64,000 bases of DNA from Candidatus Babelota bacterium (lineage in GTDB: Bacteria; Babelota; Babeliae; Babelales; Vermiphilaceae). The first letter of the stretch is position 1. Each line of letters starts with the position of its first letter. The stretch covers positions 124,001-188,000 of the forward strand of contig RXKB01000004.1 in the NCBI GenBank assembly GCA_003963225.1. Reading direction: 5' to 3'. Shown piece by piece: positions 32,679 to 42,584 of this stretch. The notes under the pieces were generated by a model. That model was given only the letters and a program-made list of their open reading frames with translations, was not told the DNA's origin and searched no databases. The position numbers and the translations under genes are program-made.

Positions 32679-34502
32679 ATGAAATGGCTCAAACGCTTTA
32701 TGCGATTTAACGGTGGATTTAAAAATATTATAATCTTAATGGTAATTACTTTTGCTTCGTTACTGCTTTTGCAAAGACTCATGGAAATGAGCAGGCACGT
32801 ACATGTAATTGGCTATTCAGTTTTTTTAGATAAAGTAGAAAATGCAGAAGTCAAACAAGTTTATGTTGACGGACAAGAAGTACGAGGCTTACTAAAAGAT
32901 AATACCCTTTTTCAGACAATTGTTCCTGAAAACGGTGTTGATTGGCAGTTTTTACGAACTAAAGGAATTGACTTTGCCCTTTCTAATCAATCCGATTACA
33001 GCTATTATTGGTACATGATGTTGCTGATATTGTTAATAGTCATCTTTGGTACCATATGGTTTATGGTAAAACGATCACAAGGTATGGGTAGCGGTGGTAA
33101 TATTTTTAGCATGGGAAAAAGCAAAGCTCGTATGTTTATGCCATCAACTATTAAAGAAACCTTTGCTTCAGTAGCAGGCGCTGAAGAAGCAAAAGAAGAG
33201 CTGCATGACATTATAGACTACTTAAGAAACCCAAAAAAATATCGCCGTCTTGGGGCAAAAATGACCAGAGGCGTGTTATTAATAGGTGAACCTGGCAACG
33301 GAAAAACCTTATTGGCACGTGCTGTAGCGGGTGAGGCAAATTGCCCTTTCTTTAGTGTAAGTGGCTCAGATTTTATTGAAGTATTTGTAGGCGTTGGTGC
33401 AGCGCGTGTGCGTGATCTTTTTTTGCAAGCACGTCGTCATGCCCCCAGCATTATTTTTATTGATGAAATTGATGCTGTAGGCAGACATCGTGGTAGTGGA
33501 TTGGGCGGTGGTCATGATGAAAGGGAGCAAACCTTAAATCAACTCCTTACTGAAATGGATGGTTTCTTACAAATGAATGAAAGCCCAGTTATAGTAATAG
33601 CTGCAACCAATCGCCCTGATGTTCTGGACAAAGCTCTGTTGCGCCCAGGAAGATTCGATAGACAAGTACATGTGCCTTTCCCTGATCTAAAAAGCAGAGA
33701 GGCCATTTTAAAAGTACATGCCGACATGGTTAAAATGGACCCGTCGGTTGATTTACATAAAATCGCTCGTGGCACACCCGGCTTTTCTGGAGCAGACCTT
33801 GCCAATTTAATTAATGAATCTGCCATTGAGGCCTCCAAACAAGAGAGTGAATTAATTAACGTTCATCATCTTGAAAATGCAAGAGACAAAATTTTGCTGG
33901 GGAAAGAAGTAAAAAGCATTATGCTAACTGAAGAAGATAAAAAAATCATTGCTTATCATGAATCAGGACATGCGTTAGCCCGATTACTTATGCCTGAAAC
34001 AACTTCTCCTTTGCACAAAGTAACTATTATTCCTCGCGGCAAAGCCCTTGGCGTTACTCATTCTATGCCGGAAAGGGAAAAATATATAACTTCAAAAGAA
34101 GAAATGGAAGCTGAAGTTATTTCTGCCCTGGGAGGAAGAGCTGCTGAAGAAATTATTTTTCAACGGCTCACTACCGGTGCGTATAGCGATTTTAAGGCAG
34201 CTACAGACATTGTTCGTAAAATGGTTTGCAATTATGGCATGGTTCCTGAAGAGCTAGGCACTATTTTATATGTACAAGATCAGAGTCAGTATCAATATTC
34301 AGAAAAAACATCCGAAAAAATTGATGCTGCTGTTAGAGCTATAATGGAAAACTGCTATAAAAGATGTATTCAAATGTTTAAAGATAATCGAGACAAGTTA
34401 GATCTTTTGGCAACTACCTTATTAGAAAAAGAAACTATGTATGCCAGTGAAATCTATGAACTTCTTAATATAGAACCACGCACAGAACATACTTTTTCCT
34501 AA
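32679..34502 (+). CDS. ftsH: ATP-dependent zinc metalloprotease FtsH
   Basis: Membrane-anchored protease that degrades damaged or regulatory proteins. The 607-residue protein has two N-terminal spans (about 16-32 and 110-128) around a short periplasmic domain, an AAA+ module with GEPGNGKT near residue 202 (usual form GPPGTGKT), Walker [28 protein letters not shown], and the zinc motif HESGH near 427 with a later Asp ligand in the [10 protein letters not shown] segment. The C-terminus is shorter than in E. coli. The promoter above and GAGGTG before the ATG support independent expression. Confidence 0.97.
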   Translation: MKWLKRFMRFNGGFKNIIILMVITFASLLLLQRLMEMSRHVHVIGYSVFLDKVENAEVKQVYVDGQEVRGLLKDNTLFQTIVPENGVDWQFLRTKGIDFALSNQSDYSYYWYMMLLILLIVIFGTIWFMVKRSQGMGSGGNIFSMGKSKARMFMPSTIKETFASVAGAEEAKEELHDIIDYLRNPKKYRRLGAKMTRGVLLIGEPGNGKTLLARAVAGEANCPFFSVSGSDFIEVFVGVGAARVRDLFLQARRHAPSIIFIDEIDAVGRHRGSGLGGGHDEREQTLNQLLTEMDGFLQMNESPVIVIAATNRPDVLDKALLRPGRFDRQVHVPFPDLKSREAILKVHADMVKMDPSVDLHKIARGTPGFSGADLANLINESAIEASKQESELINVHHLENARDKILLGKEVKSIMLTEEDKKIIAYHESGHALARLLMPETTSPLHKVTIIPRGKALGVTHSMPEREKYITSKEEMEAEVISALGGRAAEEIIFQRLTTGAYSDFKAATDIVRKMVCNYGMVPEELGTILYVQDQSQYQYSEKTSEKIDAAVRAIMENCYKRCIQMFKDNRDKLDLLATTLLEKETMYASEIYELLNIEPRTEHTFS

Positions 34503-34555
34503 ATTATACTGTATCTACTGCCAACATGGTTAAAAATATGTATTTAAAGAGCTTA

Positions 34556-34584
34556 TTGAAAACTATTGTGATTTATAGTACAAT
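34556..34584 (+). promoter_or_regulatory. Promoter upstream of rpmB
   Basis: TTGAAA at 34556-34561 and TACAAT at 34579-34584 with a 17-base spacer, ending 38 bases before the rpmB ATG. A good sigma70-type match, likely driving rpmB-rpsT. Confidence 0.65.
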
Positions 34585-34622
34585 CAAAAATGTACAACAT
34601 TGCAAAAATTATAAGGATATTA

Positions 34623-34826
34623 ATGGCAAGAATTTGCGCTATCTGTGATAAAAGACCTCAAGTTGCCAACACAGTTAGTAACGCTAACAACAGAACAAAA
34701 CGCTGGGTTTACCCTAATGTACATACGATGAGATTTATTCTTCCTTCATCTGGAAACCAATCTATTCATCGAGCAAAAGTATGTACTAAATGTGTTAAAG
34801 CTGGAAAAGTTCAAAAAATAATTTAA
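34623..34826 (+). CDS. rpmB: Ribosomal protein bL28
   Basis: Large-subunit ribosomal protein of 67 residues. The N-terminal block (MARICAICDKRPQVANTVS then NANNRTKRWVYPN) is the bL28 signature. Two CxxC pairs (CAIC and CTKC) suggest the zinc-binding form of this protein. AAGGA lies 6 bases before the ATG; an upstream ATG at 34590 precedes the ribosome binding site and is rejected. rpsT follows 23 bases later. Confidence 0.95.
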   Translation: MARICAICDKRPQVANTVSNANNRTKRWVYPNVHTMRFILPSSGNQSIHRAKVCTKCVKAGKVQKII

Positions 34827-34849
34827 TTTTACAAGAAAAGAGTATATTT

Positions 34850-35122
34850 ATGCCACGCATTAAATCTGCAAAAAAAAGAATGTTAGTTTCTGAAAAACGA
34901 CGAAAAATTAATACAGCTCGTAAATCTGCTGTTAAAACAGCTGTTCGTAAGGTTATGGATGCGATCGCTGAAAAAAATCTTGTAGATGCTCAGGCACTGC
35001 TTAAGGCTGCTGAATCAAAAATTGCTAAAGCAAAAGGCAAAAACATAATGCATCGCAATACAGCTGCTCGTAAAATTAGTCGCTTAGCAAAAAAAGTTTC
35101 TTTACTTGCTAGTGCAGCTTAA
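34850..35122 (+). CDS. rpsT: Ribosomal protein bS20
   Basis: Small-subunit protein that binds 16S rRNA. The 90-residue, Lys- and Ala-rich helical protein has the family pattern MPRIKSAKKRMLVSEKRR, and KGKNIMHRNTAARKISRLAKKV near the end. AAGAAAAGAG lies upstream of the ATG. It ends the rpmB-rpsT unit. Confidence 0.95.
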   Translation: MPRIKSAKKRMLVSEKRRKINTARKSAVKTAVRKVMDAIAEKNLVDAQALLKAAESKIAKAKGKNIMHRNTAARKISRLAKKVSLLASAA

Positions 35123-35142
35123 ATAACAAGACATCTAAAAAA

Positions 35143-35195
35143 ATAACTAAAAAGAAATTTTTAGCCTGTGTGTTGAAAAGTTTCTTTTTAGTTAT
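35143..35195. terminator. Hairpin terminator after rpsT
   Basis: A perfect 15-bp stem, arms 35143-35157 and 35181-35195. The right arm contains TTTCTTTTT, so transcript release is likely. It lies 20 bases after the rpsT stop. The remainder up to 35463 is AT-rich with no gene that I can see. Confidence 0.65.
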
Positions 35196-35463
35196 CAAAA
35201 AAACGATACATCAAAACAAATTTCTTTTTTAGCTTTTATAATAACTCTTTAAAATAAAAATTTACCATAAAAATCAATACTTTTTTCTTTTTTAAAAACA
35301 AATAGTATTAAATACCATACAGCAATATATCTATTTTATTACTGTATAGCAAAGATAGCGACTTCAATTACAAAGTATTAAATAAACACATTGAATCCAA
35401 AACATTGTCGTGAAAAAATAAACAAAAGCAAGCCTGAAACTTATATATGTTCAAACGGTAATT

Positions 35464-36086
35464 ATGTATTATAAATACCAAATGGTGTTAATCCTTCTTT
35501 TTTGCAACTTATTGTCTACTATGTCTTTCGCTTCTGTTGAATCTATTAAAAAGAGTTTAACGGTTCAACAATTTAATAAAACAAGTAGAAAAAGCGTCAA
35601 GGCACTTTTGACTTTGTTCAACGAGATTTCCCAGCAGAAGAACTTAAAAATTTAAAATTTCTTATAAGATTTGGATGGAATACCATATTTGAATTAATTA
35701 CCTTAAGCATATGGTTTCCTAATTTATTTCCTTTTAAGATATTGTTACAGAAGAGATTAACAATGGTTGCAATACCACCGTAGGATTGTTCACCTTATTA
35801 TCATTTATTTATGAATATGAACCTGTATATAAAATAGGCTTTTTTGGGTTTAACCAAGAAATAAATAATAACAATGACCGCGCTATAAAAGAAAAAAGTC
35901 CTTTGCATGATTAATAGTTTAGTCACTCTGGCAAAAAAGGCAGGCATCAAAAAAATAAAAATAGATTTTCAAAAAAATAATATTGCACTATGTTGGGTTC
36001 CTTATTTTGAAGAATTTGGTTCTCTATTTACACCTCACCTATCTTTAGAAGACGGCATAACCAGTCAATACGCTATAGAAGAGTAA
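35464..36086 (+). pseudogene. Decayed secreted protein gene
   Basis: The ATG at 35464 encodes a good signal peptide (YQMVLILLFCNLLSTMSFA) and 40 further residues before a stop at 35653. A frame change at about 35620 gives continuing sequence, DFPAEELKNLKFLIRFGWN and LITLSIWFPNLFPF, stopped at about 35783. More coding-like pieces follow (LFTLLSFIYEYEPVYKIGFFG; LVTLAKKAGIKKIKIDFQKN) up to a stop at 36084. At least three disruptions separate them, so this was a protein of about 200 residues that is no longer made. No family recognised. Confidence 0.65.
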
Positions 36087-36252
36087 GTATGATAGAAGTT
36101 TGTCTATCACAAAGCTTATCTGTGGCTGACATTAAACTATTTTTTTAGGTTTGCGCATAATTTTAAATTTTCTATCTTGCATTTTTTTGCTTTATGATAT
36201 AATTTATTTATTCATATAATTCAAGCTATCTATAAATATAGAAAATATATAA

Positions 36253-36807
36253 ATGAAAAAATATATGGCAATTTTTGTGCTATCTTTTTTGTCGCATGTC
36301 CACCAAGCAATAGGTATATATGGAAGCTTGTGCTCTATGCTAAAGCGATTGCAAAACACTAGTTATACAGCACAATTGTATAGCTTACAAAAAGCATATC
36401 AAGCCTTTGAAAATAACCATAAGAAACAAGTGGCTCAAGTACTTAAAAATACTGATTACCATAAAATAACCCAGTCGTGTGGGTATCTGTTAAAAAATAA
36501 TTATTACGTGCGCCAAAAATACATGCCTCAAGATAATTGTTATAGTATAAAAGACCTTGCAAATCTTGTATTATTTGGGAAAGATCATTTTGAAAAAGAA
36601 AAAAAGATCGTTGATCTGTTTGATGAGTTGATAGAAATGAAATATGATCTACTTTGTAAAGCTCATCAACAAGTTTACAATCAAGCGTACTTCCAACAAA
36701 AAGAAGATTTACAAAATAAAATAGATGCCCTTAAAAAACATTCCCCAAAAGTATTTTCTTTCAATGATAATAATGTGCAAACAGGAAAAACAAGTCCCGA
36801 ACTATAA
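36253..36807 (+). CDS. Secreted protein of unknown function
   Basis: I do not recognise this 184-residue protein. It starts with a signal peptide (MKKYMAIFVLSFLSHVHQAIG) and continues as a helical, Lys/Gln/Tyr-rich chain, with likely coiled-coil stretches around residues 110-165. It ends 34 bases before a secreted metalloprotease gene in the same direction, so they are probably co-transcribed and may work together outside the cytoplasm. Confidence 0.65.
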   Translation: MKKYMAIFVLSFLSHVHQAIGIYGSLCSMLKRLQNTSYTAQLYSLQKAYQAFENNHKKQVAQVLKNTDYHKITQSCGYLLKNNYYVRQKYMPQDNCYSIKDLANLVLFGKDHFEKEKKIVDLFDELIEMKYDLLCKAHQQVYNQAYFQQKEDLQNKIDALKKHSPKVFSFNDNNVQTGKTSPEL

Positions 36808-36841
36808 ATATAACGCTTACCTTTTAAAAAGGCTAAAATTC

Positions 36842-38089
36842 ATGCAACACAAATTTCTTTTTTTAATGCATTTATTTCTCTACTCACAAATACTACCTAT
36901 TACTTTACATGCAAGTTATGCTGCAAAATGTTTTTTTTTATTAACTACGGTATTTAAAAAAGCACTTAAAACGTCTGCATTATGCATTCCTACATTTGTA
37001 GGATTGCGTAAAATAAATGAAACTATTCAAAAAGAAAAAATAGATTATAGCGAGAATTTACTATTCGATTGCCACTTTAACAAAGAAGCTCAAGAAAAAA
37101 ATTTGCTTCTTAAAAATGAAATTCAGCATCTTGCTTTAACCACCATGCCAAATGAATACAAATCATGTAACACCACAAAAGAATTAGTCGACCATGTTGA
37201 ACATAATAAAACAAAAAACCTTGAAAAGCTTTTTGGAAAAGACTTTGTTTTTGATAAAAATACATTACAACAGAAAATACAGAAATCAAAAGAAGCTATT
37301 GAAATATCGTATACTATAGATCCTTATAACACAAATAATCCAGAACAAGCAAAAGCAATTTGTGATATGCTTAAAAAAGCTGGTTACGATACTGATTCGT
37401 TTGTTATTACAGTGATTAATGATAAATTGATGACTATTCCAACGCTTATACCTGGTATATACGTAACCATGTTAACACCTGCTATAGCACATAAAAAGAA
37501 CGATATTTATTATATAAAAATAAATAACAAATACACTGAAAAAGATAGTTTTGCATTTGGCATACTATTACACGAACTAAATCACATACTATCAGGCGAT
37601 GTGGAATCTATTGAGAAGTACCATACAGAAAAAGTCCCTAGCATAGTAGAGAACTTTGAATCAGAATGGAAAAACAAATCCCCAATTGCACATAAAATAA
37701 AAGCAGCCAAAGATTTTAGGAAAAATATATTTGAAACTCAACAATGTTTCTTAAATTTTTTACACTCTGCAGAATATGTAGCAGACATAAAACAAATTGT
37801 AACAAATCCTCATGTAACAAAAAAACATAAAATAGAAGTGCTTACTCATTATGCAGAGTGCATGGAGCATATGTTAACTTATCAAGCCAAATCACAAATA
37901 GAAGGAAAAAAACAATCAGACCGTATATTTAATAATACACTTGCTCAAGATACTGTGCATATTTCTGAAGAAAGAACAGGTCCTTTGTATGATTTAACTT
38001 TATTAGATGACCCTGCTCATCCTTCTTGGTTATCACGCTATCAGTTAATTATGCGCGCCAAAGAGCTTATTGAACAGGAACAAGATTAA
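36842..38089 (+). CDS. Secreted M48-like metalloprotease
   Basis: A 415-residue protein with a signal peptide (MQHKFLFLMHLFLYSQILPI). The zinc site is GILLHELNHILSGD (HExxH) near residue 245, and a likely third ligand lies in HSAEYVADIK about 65 residues later. The C-terminal DPAHPSWLSRYQ matches the HPS...R segment seen near the end of many M48 peptidases. The ATG at 36842 has AAAAGG upstream; a longer frame from 36725 overlaps the upstream gene and hides the signal peptide. Possible roles are envelope quality control or attack on host proteins. Confidence 0.75.
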   Translation: MQHKFLFLMHLFLYSQILPITLHASYAAKCFFLLTTVFKKALKTSALCIPTFVGLRKINETIQKEKIDYSENLLFDCHFNKEAQEKNLLLKNEIQHLALTTMPNEYKSCNTTKELVDHVEHNKTKNLEKLFGKDFVFDKNTLQQKIQKSKEAIEISYTIDPYNTNNPEQAKAICDMLKKAGYDTDSFVITVINDKLMTIPTLIPGIYVTMLTPAIAHKKNDIYYIKINNKYTEKDSFAFGILLHELNHILSGDVESIEKYHTEKVPSIVENFESEWKNKSPIAHKIKAAKDFRKNIFETQQCFLNFLHSAEYVADIKQIVTNPHVTKKHKIEVLTHYAECMEHMLTYQAKSQIEGKKQSDRIFNNTLAQDTVHISEERTGPLYDLTLLDDPAHPSWLSRYQLIMRAKELIEQEQD

Positions 38090-38096
38090 ACTATAT

Positions 38097-38813
38097 TTAA
38101 GTATTTAATAATTCACTGTTTTTGGTCACCACACAGCAATAACGGATATGTTTCATGTCAGAAAAAAAAGATGTTTTTACTCTGCCGTCTTTTTTCTTTT
38201 TTGCTGTACCAATAGCAAAACCATAGGGATAAATCATTCCCTGCCCGCTAGATAGTACAAGCTCTTGATCAACCAGTTCATCGGGGTTGCTTACAAAGAC
38301 AAGCTCACCCTCGTGTTGACTATTTTCTCCTTGGTAAATGGCTGAAACAGATTCTTGTCCAATAAATGCAGCTATTTTACTCTGTTTGTCGCTTACAAGA
38401 AGCACCTTGCTATACCAAGGATACACTGCAACAATTCTACCAATTAACATGCGATTGCATACCACCACCATATCAGGCTTAACTCCTTGAGCGCTGCCGG
38501 CATTAATTAAAAAAAAATGTTCATGCTCAGTGCAATGGCGAACCATTACTTGCGCAATGGTAACAAGCTGCACATTTTTATATAAATGCATTGAAAGCTC
38601 AATTATTTCTATTTCTTTTGCATATGATATAGCAGTACGCAGTTCAACAAGTTTTTTTAGCAGATCATCTCTTTGTTTGGTAACAGTATGCAATTGCTGT
38701 ATTAAATCATTATTAGGCATTCTTGCGAGCCAAACTATTTCATATAAACCATATAATAAATAATATATTAAAAGAACAGGATACATAAAAAACGAAAAAA
38801 TATTTTTTATCAA
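38097..38813 (-). CDS. mreC: Rod-shape protein MreC
   Basis: Periplasmic scaffold for cell-wall elongation. The 238-residue protein has one N-terminal span, a coiled coil (about residues 35-75), and the beta-barrel core with NAGSAQGVKPDMVVV, GRIVAVYPWYSKVLLVSD and LSSGQGMIYPYGFAIG, all MreC hallmarks. The start is TTG, with AAAGGTAGC upstream. mreB and mreD are not beside it, although the PBP2-like partner is present in the window. It is convergent with the metalloprotease gene. Confidence 0.88.
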   Translation of the reverse strand: MIKNIFSFFMYPVLLIYYLLYGLYEIVWLARMPNNDLIQQLHTVTKQRDDLLKKLVELRTAISYAKEIEIIELSMHLYKNVQLVTIAQVMVRHCTEHEHFFLINAGSAQGVKPDMVVVCNRMLIGRIVAVYPWYSKVLLVSDKQSKIAAFIGQESVSAIYQGENSQHEGELVFVSNPDELVDQELVLSSGQGMIYPYGFAIGTAKKKKDGRVKTSFFSDMKHIRYCCVVTKNSELLNT

Positions 38814-39124
38814 AATATGCTACCTTTATCTAAACATTTACCAAACAAATAGTATAATCATCTTACCCTAATAAAAATATTTTTGTAGAAATCTAGAATG
38901 AGTTTTTCTTTTTTTACTACAATTACGCTGCATACTAATTAGCATCGTTTACATTATGTATTATTAAAATCACTGACTATATAAAGCATGGTATATACAG
39001 CATAGCGTTTTGCTACTTCTTAACAGTAGATAATTTTTTAAAATATACTTGAATTTATATGCATTTTTATTTTAACCAGGTACAATAGAAATGATTTATC
39101 ACTATATATAATAAAAGGGATTAC
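38814..39124. other. AT-rich intergenic stretch between mreC and the permease gene
   Basis: The two genes diverge from this stretch of about 310 bases, so it must hold both promoters. TATAAT-like hexamers occur (for example at about 39110) but none has a convincing -35 partner. I see no gene here. Confidence 0.5.
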
Positions 39125-40327
39125 ATGTCTAACGATCACAAGCATAAAATAGGACTTTCTACTGCTATTACTGTGTGTTTAAACGCAATGATTGGTTCTG
39201 GTATTTTCACTGCTCCAGCGGCAATTGCTTCATATGCGGGCCCTGCAGGCATACTTGCCTTTATTTTTGTTGGGGTAGCTGTGTGGTGCCTTGCCTTATC
39301 TTTTGCACGCTTAGCATTTTTATATCCAGAATCTGGTTCATTTTATACCTATACAAAAGTATGGGCAGGTCATGCTTGGGGTATTATTGCAAGCCTTTCT
39401 TACATTACAGGATTAATAGGATGCATGAGCATGTTGACTCACGTATGCTCTTTTTATTTGAGCGAAGTAATCCCATCACTCGATTTACGTATACTTGGTG
39501 GAAGTGTTATTATATTGTTAACTGTGTTCAATTTATTGGGGATGGTACTTTCTGAACTGGGTCAAAAAATTCTTCTTGCTTGCACTATCTTCCCGCTTTT
39601 AGCTGTTATTGGTGTATGTATTGGCAACATGCAACCTATGGAAAATATTGTATTTGCACCCCATGGTTTTAACCATATTTTAGAAGTGACAAGAATTGTT
39701 ATTTTTGGCTTTTTTGGTTTTGAATGTGCAGCTTCATTGTTTGGTATTGTAGATAATCCTAAAAAAAATGTTCCCCTTGCACTAAGCAATTCTGTCCTTT
39801 TAGTTACCTGTTTATATACACTGTTTGTTGGAACTCTGCTTTTAGCTGTCCCTTTGCAAATGCTTTCTAATCCAACAGTGCCTCTTTCAACTATTTTGCA
39901 CTTTTTATTACCACAATATAGTTGGCTTACTTGGGGAATTCATTTTTCTATTTTATCTGCTATTATTGGCACTTTGCATTCAATGATTTGGAGTGTGAGT
40001 GTTTTTATGCATTCATTAGTACATCGTATTGGATGGATACATAACATTCTAGAGCTATATCAATCTAGCTTTCAATATAAAATTATAGTAATAACTGTAG
40101 GATCTCTTATTGGAACAACCTTTTTACTGTTTAATAATTTAGATTTATTTTTTTCACTTGCAGCAGTATGTATAGTAGCCAGCTATTGCGCTTCTATTGC
40201 TGCACTATTTTTTATTAAAGAGGAATGGACAAGCGGTAGAAACATTATCACCTTGTTGGCACTTGCAACAGCCAGTGTTATACTATTTTTTGGTGCTCGT
40301 GGTGTATTAAGTGTACTTACAAATTAA
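39125..40327 (+). CDS. APC-family amino acid permease
   Basis: A 400-residue inner-membrane transporter with about eleven to twelve spans. The first span has the family motif GLSTAITVCLNAMIGSGIFTAPA, with the G-S/A-G substrate loop, and a later helix carries GFFGFECAASLFGIVDNPKKNVP. It should move amino acids by proton symport or exchange; the substrate cannot be told by eye. AAAAGGGA lies before the ATG. Import of amino acids fits a host-dependent life style. Confidence 0.9.
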   Translation: MSNDHKHKIGLSTAITVCLNAMIGSGIFTAPAAIASYAGPAGILAFIFVGVAVWCLALSFARLAFLYPESGSFYTYTKVWAGHAWGIIASLSYITGLIGCMSMLTHVCSFYLSEVIPSLDLRILGGSVIILLTVFNLLGMVLSELGQKILLACTIFPLLAVIGVCIGNMQPMENIVFAPHGFNHILEVTRIVIFGFFGFECAASLFGIVDNPKKNVPLALSNSVLLVTCLYTLFVGTLLLAVPLQMLSNPTVPLSTILHFLLPQYSWLTWGIHFSILSAIIGTLHSMIWSVSVFMHSLVHRIGWIHNILELYQSSFQYKIIVITVGSLIGTTFLLFNNLDLFFSLAAVCIVASYCASIAALFFIKEEWTSGRNIITLLALATASVILFFGARGVLSVLTN

Positions 40328-40403
40328 TTTGAGGTATTCGTAATAAAAGTGATATATCTAAACAAAACATTGTCCAATAGTAAAGGCCTTTGTAGGGACT
40401 CAT

Positions 40404-41864
40404 ATGATTTTTAAAAATAATATCAATATATATTTGCTATTTATATGTTTGCTTATGCATATAAGTATAGCAGTAGGACGAATAACAAGCGCATTTAATC
40501 AAGATGTATATCCTTTATGCACCATAATAGAACCAAAATTTTTGTTACATAAAAGAATAGCTTTTTATAAAGAAGAAAATGATCAATCTTATGAAGCACT
40601 GCGAGATACGGTGCAACTTGATATCAGCCCATTTGGTATAAGTGCTGATCGCGGAAGAACAAGCAATGGTCTTTTACCTGCCAACGTTACACAAAATGGG
40701 TTTGCTGACAGCTCGTCAGAACCAAAAGCTTATGTACCGTTGGGAGATTTAGAAGGTAGAATGAACTTTATACCTTTAGTATTTGGCAGTGAACCGATTA
40801 ACCAAAACCTGCCACCTACTTTGCAAACGGCAAAAGAAGTAATCTTTGGCCCTGTACTTGATGGAAATGGAAATATAGACGATGGTCAATATATAGACCC
40901 GCAAGAAAATTTAGGTTGCAAATCAATTTATTTGAAATACTCAAAAAAAGGTATTCGCTTTGCTTTAAGCGGCCGATTTAGTAAGGATTTTGGTGGATCT
41001 TTGAGTGCTGGCGTAGCTTCTATAAAAAATAGCCTACAAAAAATTGTTGATACGACTACAAATCCAGACGAAGTTGCTGATCCTTTTGATCCAACAGTTA
41101 ATGGCACAAGTATTAAATCAGATGTTGAAACCTATTTGGTTAAAGAGTTTTCAAATGTATTATCAGAATTAAACCAGGCGCTTACTGACAATTCAAGCCG
41201 CACATCTATTGAAACTGTTGAATGCTCATTATTTTGGCGGCATGTATTTGAATTAATGCCAGAATATGATGATTGGTTAAATATTTTGCTGATTCCTTAT
41301 ATTGAAGGCACAGCAAGTGTTTCTCCTGGAGCTAAAAAAAGAGCTGCCTTTGTTTATGATCCCGTCTTTGGTAACAATCAACATCACGCTGTTGGCATTA
41401 CTACTGGCATGTATATAGATTTTATAGAAACTGTTTATATAGAAACATCTTTTGGGTACACACACTTTTTTAAACATGATTTTGATAACGTGCCTGTGCC
41501 TAACAGCCCTTATCAGGTAAACTTGTTCCCTTTTAGCACTGACATTACTGTTAAGCCTGGTGCAAACTGGCATTTTTCTTTTAAAATGGGATGCTATCAA
41601 TTTATAGATAAACTTTCTTGTTTTATTGAATACGTTATGTTAGAGCATAAAAAAAATACCGTTACCTTAAGAACAGAAGACCCGGCTTTTTTGCCTGATG
41701 CATTAGAAGCAGCTTCTCCTTTTAAAGTAAAATTATGCAATATTGCAATATCTTATGCGTTTTCACCTAATGCATCAGTAGGATTTTTATGGCAAGCACC
41801 AATTTCTCAACGAAACGCCTACAAATCAACAACCGTCATGCTTAGTTTAAACGCATTTATTTAA
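40404..41864 (+). CDS. Predicted outer-membrane beta-barrel protein
   Basis: A 486-residue protein with a signal peptide (NNINIYLLFICLLMHISIAVG). Alternating hydrophobic and polar residues in many short strands are seen, especially in the last 200 residues (VGITTGMYIDFIETVYIETSFGYTHFF; WHFSFKMGCYQFIDKLSCFIEYVML; VKLCNIAISYAFSPNASVGFLW), as in porin-like barrels. The chain ends in SLNAFI, close to the aromatic-ended last strand of barrels. No family recognised. The middle is rich in Asp and Asn. It could be a general porin of this lineage. Confidence 0.65.
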   Translation: MIFKNNINIYLLFICLLMHISIAVGRITSAFNQDVYPLCTIIEPKFLLHKRIAFYKEENDQSYEALRDTVQLDISPFGISADRGRTSNGLLPANVTQNGFADSSSEPKAYVPLGDLEGRMNFIPLVFGSEPINQNLPPTLQTAKEVIFGPVLDGNGNIDDGQYIDPQENLGCKSIYLKYSKKGIRFALSGRFSKDFGGSLSAGVASIKNSLQKIVDTTTNPDEVADPFDPTVNGTSIKSDVETYLVKEFSNVLSELNQALTDNSSRTSIETVECSLFWRHVFELMPEYDDWLNILLIPYIEGTASVSPGAKKRAAFVYDPVFGNNQHHAVGITTGMYIDFIETVYIETSFGYTHFFKHDFDNVPVPNSPYQVNLFPFSTDITVKPGANWHFSFKMGCYQFIDKLSCFIEYVMLEHKKNTVTLRTEDPAFLPDALEAASPFKVKLCNIAISYAFSPNASVGFLWQAPISQRNAYKSTTVMLSLNAFI

Positions 41865-41987
41865 TTGTTTCCTATTTGCATTTTTGAGAAGATATAAAAA
41901 CTGGACATTATTGGAAAAAAGTTTTACACTTTTGAATGTTATTATAGAGTTTAATAATTTATTTTGTAGAATTGGTGGGTTTAATTT

Positions 41988-42209
41988 ATGGCACGCAAAA
42001 AAGCAAACGTAATGGTTGTTGTTGGTAGTAATATTGATAAAGCATTACGTCAATTAAAAAAGAAAGCAGAACGTGAAGGAATTGTACGAGATATGAAACG
42101 CTCAGTATATTTTGAATCTGCAACGCAAAAAAGACGCAAACGCTTGATGAGAGCGATCAAACAAAATATGGTACAATTAGTCGCTCAAGGTGGTCAAAAA
42201 AGAAGGTAA
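41988..42209 (+). CDS. rpsU: Ribosomal protein bS21
   Basis: Small-subunit protein of 73 residues. IDKALRQLKKKAEREGIV near residue 17 and the basic tail KRRKRLMRAIKQ are the bS21 pattern. The N-terminus has an extra MARKKANVMVVVG. It is followed 6 bases later by rbfA, so expression is coupled. Confidence 0.93.
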   Translation: MARKKANVMVVVGSNIDKALRQLKKKAEREGIVRDMKRSVYFESATQKRRKRLMRAIKQNMVQLVAQGGQKRR

Positions 42210-42215
42210 CCAAGA

Positions 42216-42584
42216 GTGTCATATCGTCAAAAAGAAGTAAAAAAATCACAAAAAGAATCATTTTTTTTACAAGAAATAGCTACTCTTTTTTTAAAGCTCT
42301 CTATAGAAGAAAAACATTTGCAAGATCTGTATATTTCTCGTGTAGAGCTTTCTCCCGATGGTGGTTTGTGTAATGTATTTTTTCATACACCACTTGGGTA
42401 TAATTCATTTCAAGAAAGAAAAAAAGATCTTATTTTGTATAAACCTTCAATGCGAGCTGCAATGGCAAAAGCATCGCATGCACGTTACGTACCTGATTTA
42501 AGATTCTTATATGATGACGGCCTTGATAAACAGCAAAAAATGGAAGACCTTTTCAATAAATTAAAAAATGAAGGCAAACTATAG
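42216..42584 (+). CDS. rbfA: Ribosome-binding factor A
   Basis: Needed for late maturation of the 30S subunit. The 122-residue KH-like protein has a helical start, YISRVELSPDGGLCNVFF, and the family segment MRAAMAKASHARYVPDLRFLYDDG. Length is normal. The start is GTG, 6 bases after rpsU, and its stop codon shares a base with the GTG start of the prepilin peptidase gene. Confidence 0.88.
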   Translation: MSYRQKEVKKSQKESFFLQEIATLFLKLSIEEKHLQDLYISRVELSPDGGLCNVFFHTPLGYNSFQERKKDLILYKPSMRAAMAKASHARYVPDLRFLYDDGLDKQQKMEDLFNKLKNEGKL

